The translations under genes and the position numbers were made by a program. A stretch of 64,000 nt of DNA, taken from the NCBI GenBank assembly GCA_022647725.1, contig JALCLG010000001.1:564931-628930 (forward strand), given 5' to 3'. This document shows positions 61,801 through 64,000 of this stretch, in pieces; the first letter of the stretch is position 1; every line of letters starts with the position of its first letter. This DNA is from Bacilli bacterium (GTDB taxonomy: Bacteria > Bacillota_I > Bacilli_A > RFN20 > CAG-288). The notes beneath the pieces are model-generated. The model saw nothing but the letters and a program-made list of their open reading frames with translations, made no database searches and had not been told where the DNA came from.

Positions 61801-61908
61801 TTCATCCTTACCGAAAAAGAGAACCGCTTCCCCATGGAAGATGGTTTTCTTATTGCCGAATGCCGGGACAAGATGAGCCGAGACGAACAAGAAAGGAGGG
61901 CCAATATC

Positions 61909-62643
61909 ATGACCCAGACAACGAAGACGAAGGCAGAGACGATCCTATCCTACTATTGCGTGAAGATTGCTCCTGATGCCAACCCCACGATGGATGCTCC
62001 TCTTTTGCAGACGATCGACGGCCTTTCCCGCAGCCATCATTGCTATTCTTCGGTTTTACCCAGTCCGCTCGAGCCGGAGACGCTGAATTTCTTCCTTTAT
62101 CTTTTCGAATCCAAGCAAGATCAGTTAGCCTTCGTCAAGGATGCCGTTGAGGAAGGCAGGAAGCGAGGCAAGACCGTCACGATGGAACCGACCTCGGAAG
62201 CCGTTCCGATGGGACATGTCGAAGCCGGTGATCCGCCCAAGATGATCTTGGATTGCCGCTACTACAAGGCGGAGCAGAAGCCCAGCGATTTGCCAAAGGC
62301 AACAACGATGCCTGAGGATGCTGATCAGGTCTTTATGATCCGGATTCCCTTCAAGCAGCCTTGGACCTTGCCTGATGAAGAAGACCATAAGGTGCTTGAC
62401 CTCATCGTCACCTTCGCTCAGCTGTCGGGTACTTGTTGGATCGGCGCCGATGACGATTACGAATACTACGCTTTCCGTTCGGAGAATCAGCAGCGGTATT
62501 TCGGAGGCCTCTTATGCCGGTTCCCGTCCTTCTACCATTTGAAACTAAACTTCGATGGCACCGATGGTACCCTCTCTTTATCCGAGATACGTTCACGTTG
62601 TCCTGTCGATAAGGGAATTTTAGACGATCCTAGTATGAATTAA
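61909..62643 (+). CDS. Protein of unknown function with internal duplication (family member 1)
   Basis: A 244-residue soluble protein not recognised by family. Two halves share a pattern of alternating strands ending in an aromatic-rich segment and a helix: ETLNFFLYLFESKQDQLAFV in the first half and DDYEYYAFRSENQQRYFGGL in the second. The same pattern occurs twice in the next gene. GAAAGGAGGG lies 8 bases before the ATG at 61909, so this start is preferred over the in-frame ATG at 61834. Its ribosome site is complementary to a segment of the structured leader upstream. Confidence 0.7.
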   Translation: MTQTTKTKAETILSYYCVKIAPDANPTMDAPLLQTIDGLSRSHHCYSSVLPSPLEPETLNFFLYLFESKQDQLAFVKDAVEEGRKRGKTVTMEPTSEAVPMGHVEAGDPPKMILDCRYYKAEQKPSDLPKATTMPEDADQVFMIRIPFKQPWTLPDEEDHKVLDLIVTFAQLSGTCWIGADDDYEYYAFRSENQQRYFGGLLCRFPSFYHLKLNFDGTDGTLSLSEIRSRCPVDKGILDDPSMN

Positions 62644-62689
62644 GAGATTGCTTCTTAATAATAGAAGCTATCCCATGGAGGAAACACGA

Positions 62690-63442
62690 ATGAAGTTAAT
62701 ACCAAGAGACGGCATTCCCACGAAGTACTGGTATATCAGGGTCTATCTCGACGAGAATCCCTGGATTGACTTTGAAGTCATCCGGGGATTGAATATCTAT
62801 CTCGATCGGAGCTTATCCACTCCGAATAGTTTTGAAAGCAACCAGGATAAGGACAGACGGGACTACCTTTCCTATGGCTTCCCCAGTCAAGCTCTCCGGC
62901 GTTCCTTTCTCCGGCATCTGCAGCATGTCAAAGGTCCCGCCAAAGTTCGGATTCGCTATTGGGTCGATAGCCATTCAAAGATCGGGGGTTACTTCATTCC
63001 TGGCGATCCTTGCCGATTCTTTCCGAATATTCGCCTGTTTTCCTATTTCAGAGGAAGAACCAAGGAGCTTGATACGGAGAAGAATTTTCGTACAGTCCCT
63101 CGCTGGCTGGTAGTTTTCTCCAAAGCCCCCCTTTGGTCTTTGCCAAACGGCATCGCTGAGGATGCCGAGGACATTCTTAGACGTTTGGGGTATTTCAGCT
63201 ATCGCTGTTATCAGGACGAGGATGGAACTAGCTTATATTTTGCGTTCAGTTCCTTAGCAATACGGGATGACTTCCTTAGGCATGTGGAAGCTTATCAGAC
63301 TTACTACCATCATTGCTTTTCTTATCGGGCCCTTCCTAATCCCGTCATACTTGAGAAATACATGAAGAGCAAGTCAGCAAACTCCGACAGCGACATCTCC
63401 TTCAATGACAAATTCCTCCCCCTGGTTCAGAAATCGATCTAA
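62690..63442 (+). CDS. Protein of unknown function with internal duplication (family member 2)
   Basis: A 250-residue soluble protein, basic, with two related halves: KYWYIRVYLDENPWIDFEVI...DYLSYGFPSQALRRSFLRHL and RWLVVFSKAPLWSLPNGIAE...LYFAFSSLAIRDDFLRHVEA. The recurring (Y/F)(A/S)(F/Y)xS..(R/L)..FLRH(V/L) line is also recognisable in the preceding gene. GGAGG lies about 8 bases before the ATG at 62690; the upstream TTG/ATG starts lack a site. It is 46 bases downstream of its relative. The function is unknown. Confidence 0.7.
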   Translation: MKLIPRDGIPTKYWYIRVYLDENPWIDFEVIRGLNIYLDRSLSTPNSFESNQDKDRRDYLSYGFPSQALRRSFLRHLQHVKGPAKVRIRYWVDSHSKIGGYFIPGDPCRFFPNIRLFSYFRGRTKELDTEKNFRTVPRWLVVFSKAPLWSLPNGIAEDAEDILRRLGYFSYRCYQDEDGTSLYFAFSSLAIRDDFLRHVEAYQTYYHHCFSYRALPNPVILEKYMKSKSANSDSDISFNDKFLPLVQKSI

Positions 63443-63445
63443 GTT

Positions 63446-63477
63446 CCGGCATCCGATGAGGATGCCGGAGTTCTTCC
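63446..63477 (+). terminator. Terminator after the duplicated-module genes
   Basis: CCGGCATCC / GGATGCCGG stem with a five-base loop, followed by a weak AGTTCTTCC tract. Confidence 0.7.
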
Positions 63478-64000
63478 TCGCTTTACCAGAATTAAGCAAG
63501 CCTGCCAAAGGATTTTCCTCTATGACTGACCCCCCCATGGAGACGAAAGGTGATGTCGTCGATGGTCTCCGAATCGGAGCCATTAATTTCATAGACCCAT
63601 TTTCCAAAGTTTTTGAACCCTCTTTTGAAAGTACCCATCACTCGATTCTTTAAATAAATGTTGGAAAATTTCCTGCTTTTATAGTTTTTCATATTGGATA
63701 TTTTCCTAAATGTGGAAACTGATATCCAAGGATGAAACAGTGTTGAAGCAAAAAATTGAAGAGAAACTTGAACCTTGGTGGAAAGGAAAGGCCACTCTTT
63801 TTGTCGATGATGATCGACAAATGGGCAAAGCTTAGGCACTTGAATTTGTCTGTCAACGCTTGCATTGAAAAGAATTGACACATGTGGATATAATTTTCAA
63901 TGGCTTTAGGGTTACAAATTATCCGGCTTCCGATCAAAACGGAATTGCATTCCGTTTTAATCGCTGTTATAGCACCTCCGTGAACTCCCACATTTATTTA
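63478..64000. other. Decayed region at the window end
   Basis: About 520 bases with short broken reading frames on both strands. It contains the ATPase remnant described separately and, at 63936-63958, a ten-base perfect hairpin AAAACGGAAT-TGC-ATTCCGTTTT that could terminate transcription in both directions. No intact gene is supported. Confidence 0.55.
63710..63835 (+). pseudogene. Possible N-terminal remnant of an AAA-type ATPase
   Basis: A 41-codon frame contains LKQKIEEKLEPWWKGKATLF followed by VDDDRQMGKA and then TAG. After the stop the same frame reads ALEFVCQRLH. This resembles the start of AAA ATPases of the DUF4143-linked type, in which a line like RQxGKT is the Walker A motif. The stop and later frame breaks suggest decay. 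The match is short, so the call is weak. Confidence 0.3.

Noticed and set aside
61834..61908. Upstream start for the first duplicated-module gene
   Set aside because: The ATG at 61834 has no ribosome site, while GAAAGGAGGG fits the ATG at 61909.
63492..63991. Minus-strand frames at the window end as real genes
   Set aside because: They overlap each other and the plus-strand ATPase remnant, lack ribosome sites and match no family; the region looks decayed.

Overview
The window comes from a bacterium using the standard code (TGA serves as stop, for example in the ATGA gene overlaps). Gene content and order point to the Bacillota, probably class Bacilli in the Erysipelotrichales/RF39 neighbourhood; that placement is inference. 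The supports are the secG-rnr-smpB order, an rqcP-divIC-tilS cluster, a perfect CcpA cre match, an ECF S-component beside a CoaX homologue, pyruvate phosphate dikinase, oleate hydratase and an oxygen-independent nrdG-nrdD pair. Together these suggest a host-associated, fermentative anaerobe. Most genes look mid-GC. One transposase fragment is much richer in GC, and the ABC transporter block and the DUF4417 block are AT-richer.

Layout. 1-8.1 kb (minus strand): PNPOx-like protein, TetR regulator and oleate hydratase (cut by the window edge), tmRNA, a degenerate M50-like membrane protein, an iron alcohol dehydrogenase and ppdK. 8.2-9.6 kb: a solo TnpB with a structured 3' flank. 9.6-13.3 kb: secG-rnr-smpB, where RNase R carries a disordered repeat tail of about 240 residues. 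13.4-19.7 kb: a tightly packed lysS-DUF2974-tldD-tldE-DUF3137-like operon. 19.8-25.9 kb: CDF exporter, two unknown acidic proteins, an FGGY kinase coupled to a Gtf3-like glycosyltransferase, and an MntP-type exporter. 26-31 kb: rplM-rpsI, a DUF4417 gene with a frameshifted partner, an XRE regulator with duplicated operators, rqcP-divIC-tilS and a lipoprotein. 31.2-32.5 kb: a cre-controlled 56-residue gene separated from a terminator by an IS1182-type remnant. 33-36 kb: nrdG-nrdD, with a redoxin domain fused to NrdD.

36.2-41 kb holds two large fused ATPase-permease genes with a 36-residue signal-peptide-like ORF between them, then an orphan YoeB-like toxin. 41.1-45.3 kb is a two-component system followed by a DUF4353 surface lipoprotein; both loci carry matching direct-repeat boxes. 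45.4-46.9 kb pairs a CoaX homologue that has lost key residues with an ECF S-component. 46.9-57.3 kb holds two giant divergent paralogous surface proteins (1583 and 1402 residues, each with three modules of about 290 residues) around a third membrane-anchored protein. 58-63.5 kb is an uncharacterised accessory block: a small membrane protein, an operon with a macro-domain/HTH-like protein, a structured leader with an anti-Shine-Dalgarno segment, and two genes of an internally duplicated family. The last 500 bases look decayed.

The strongest candidates for something undescribed are the structured leader plus duplicated-module genes at 61.6-63.4 kb, the divergent giant surface proteins, the peptide/dual-ABC locus, and the CoaX-like pseudokinase with its ECF partner. 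No rRNA, tRNA or CRISPR array was seen.
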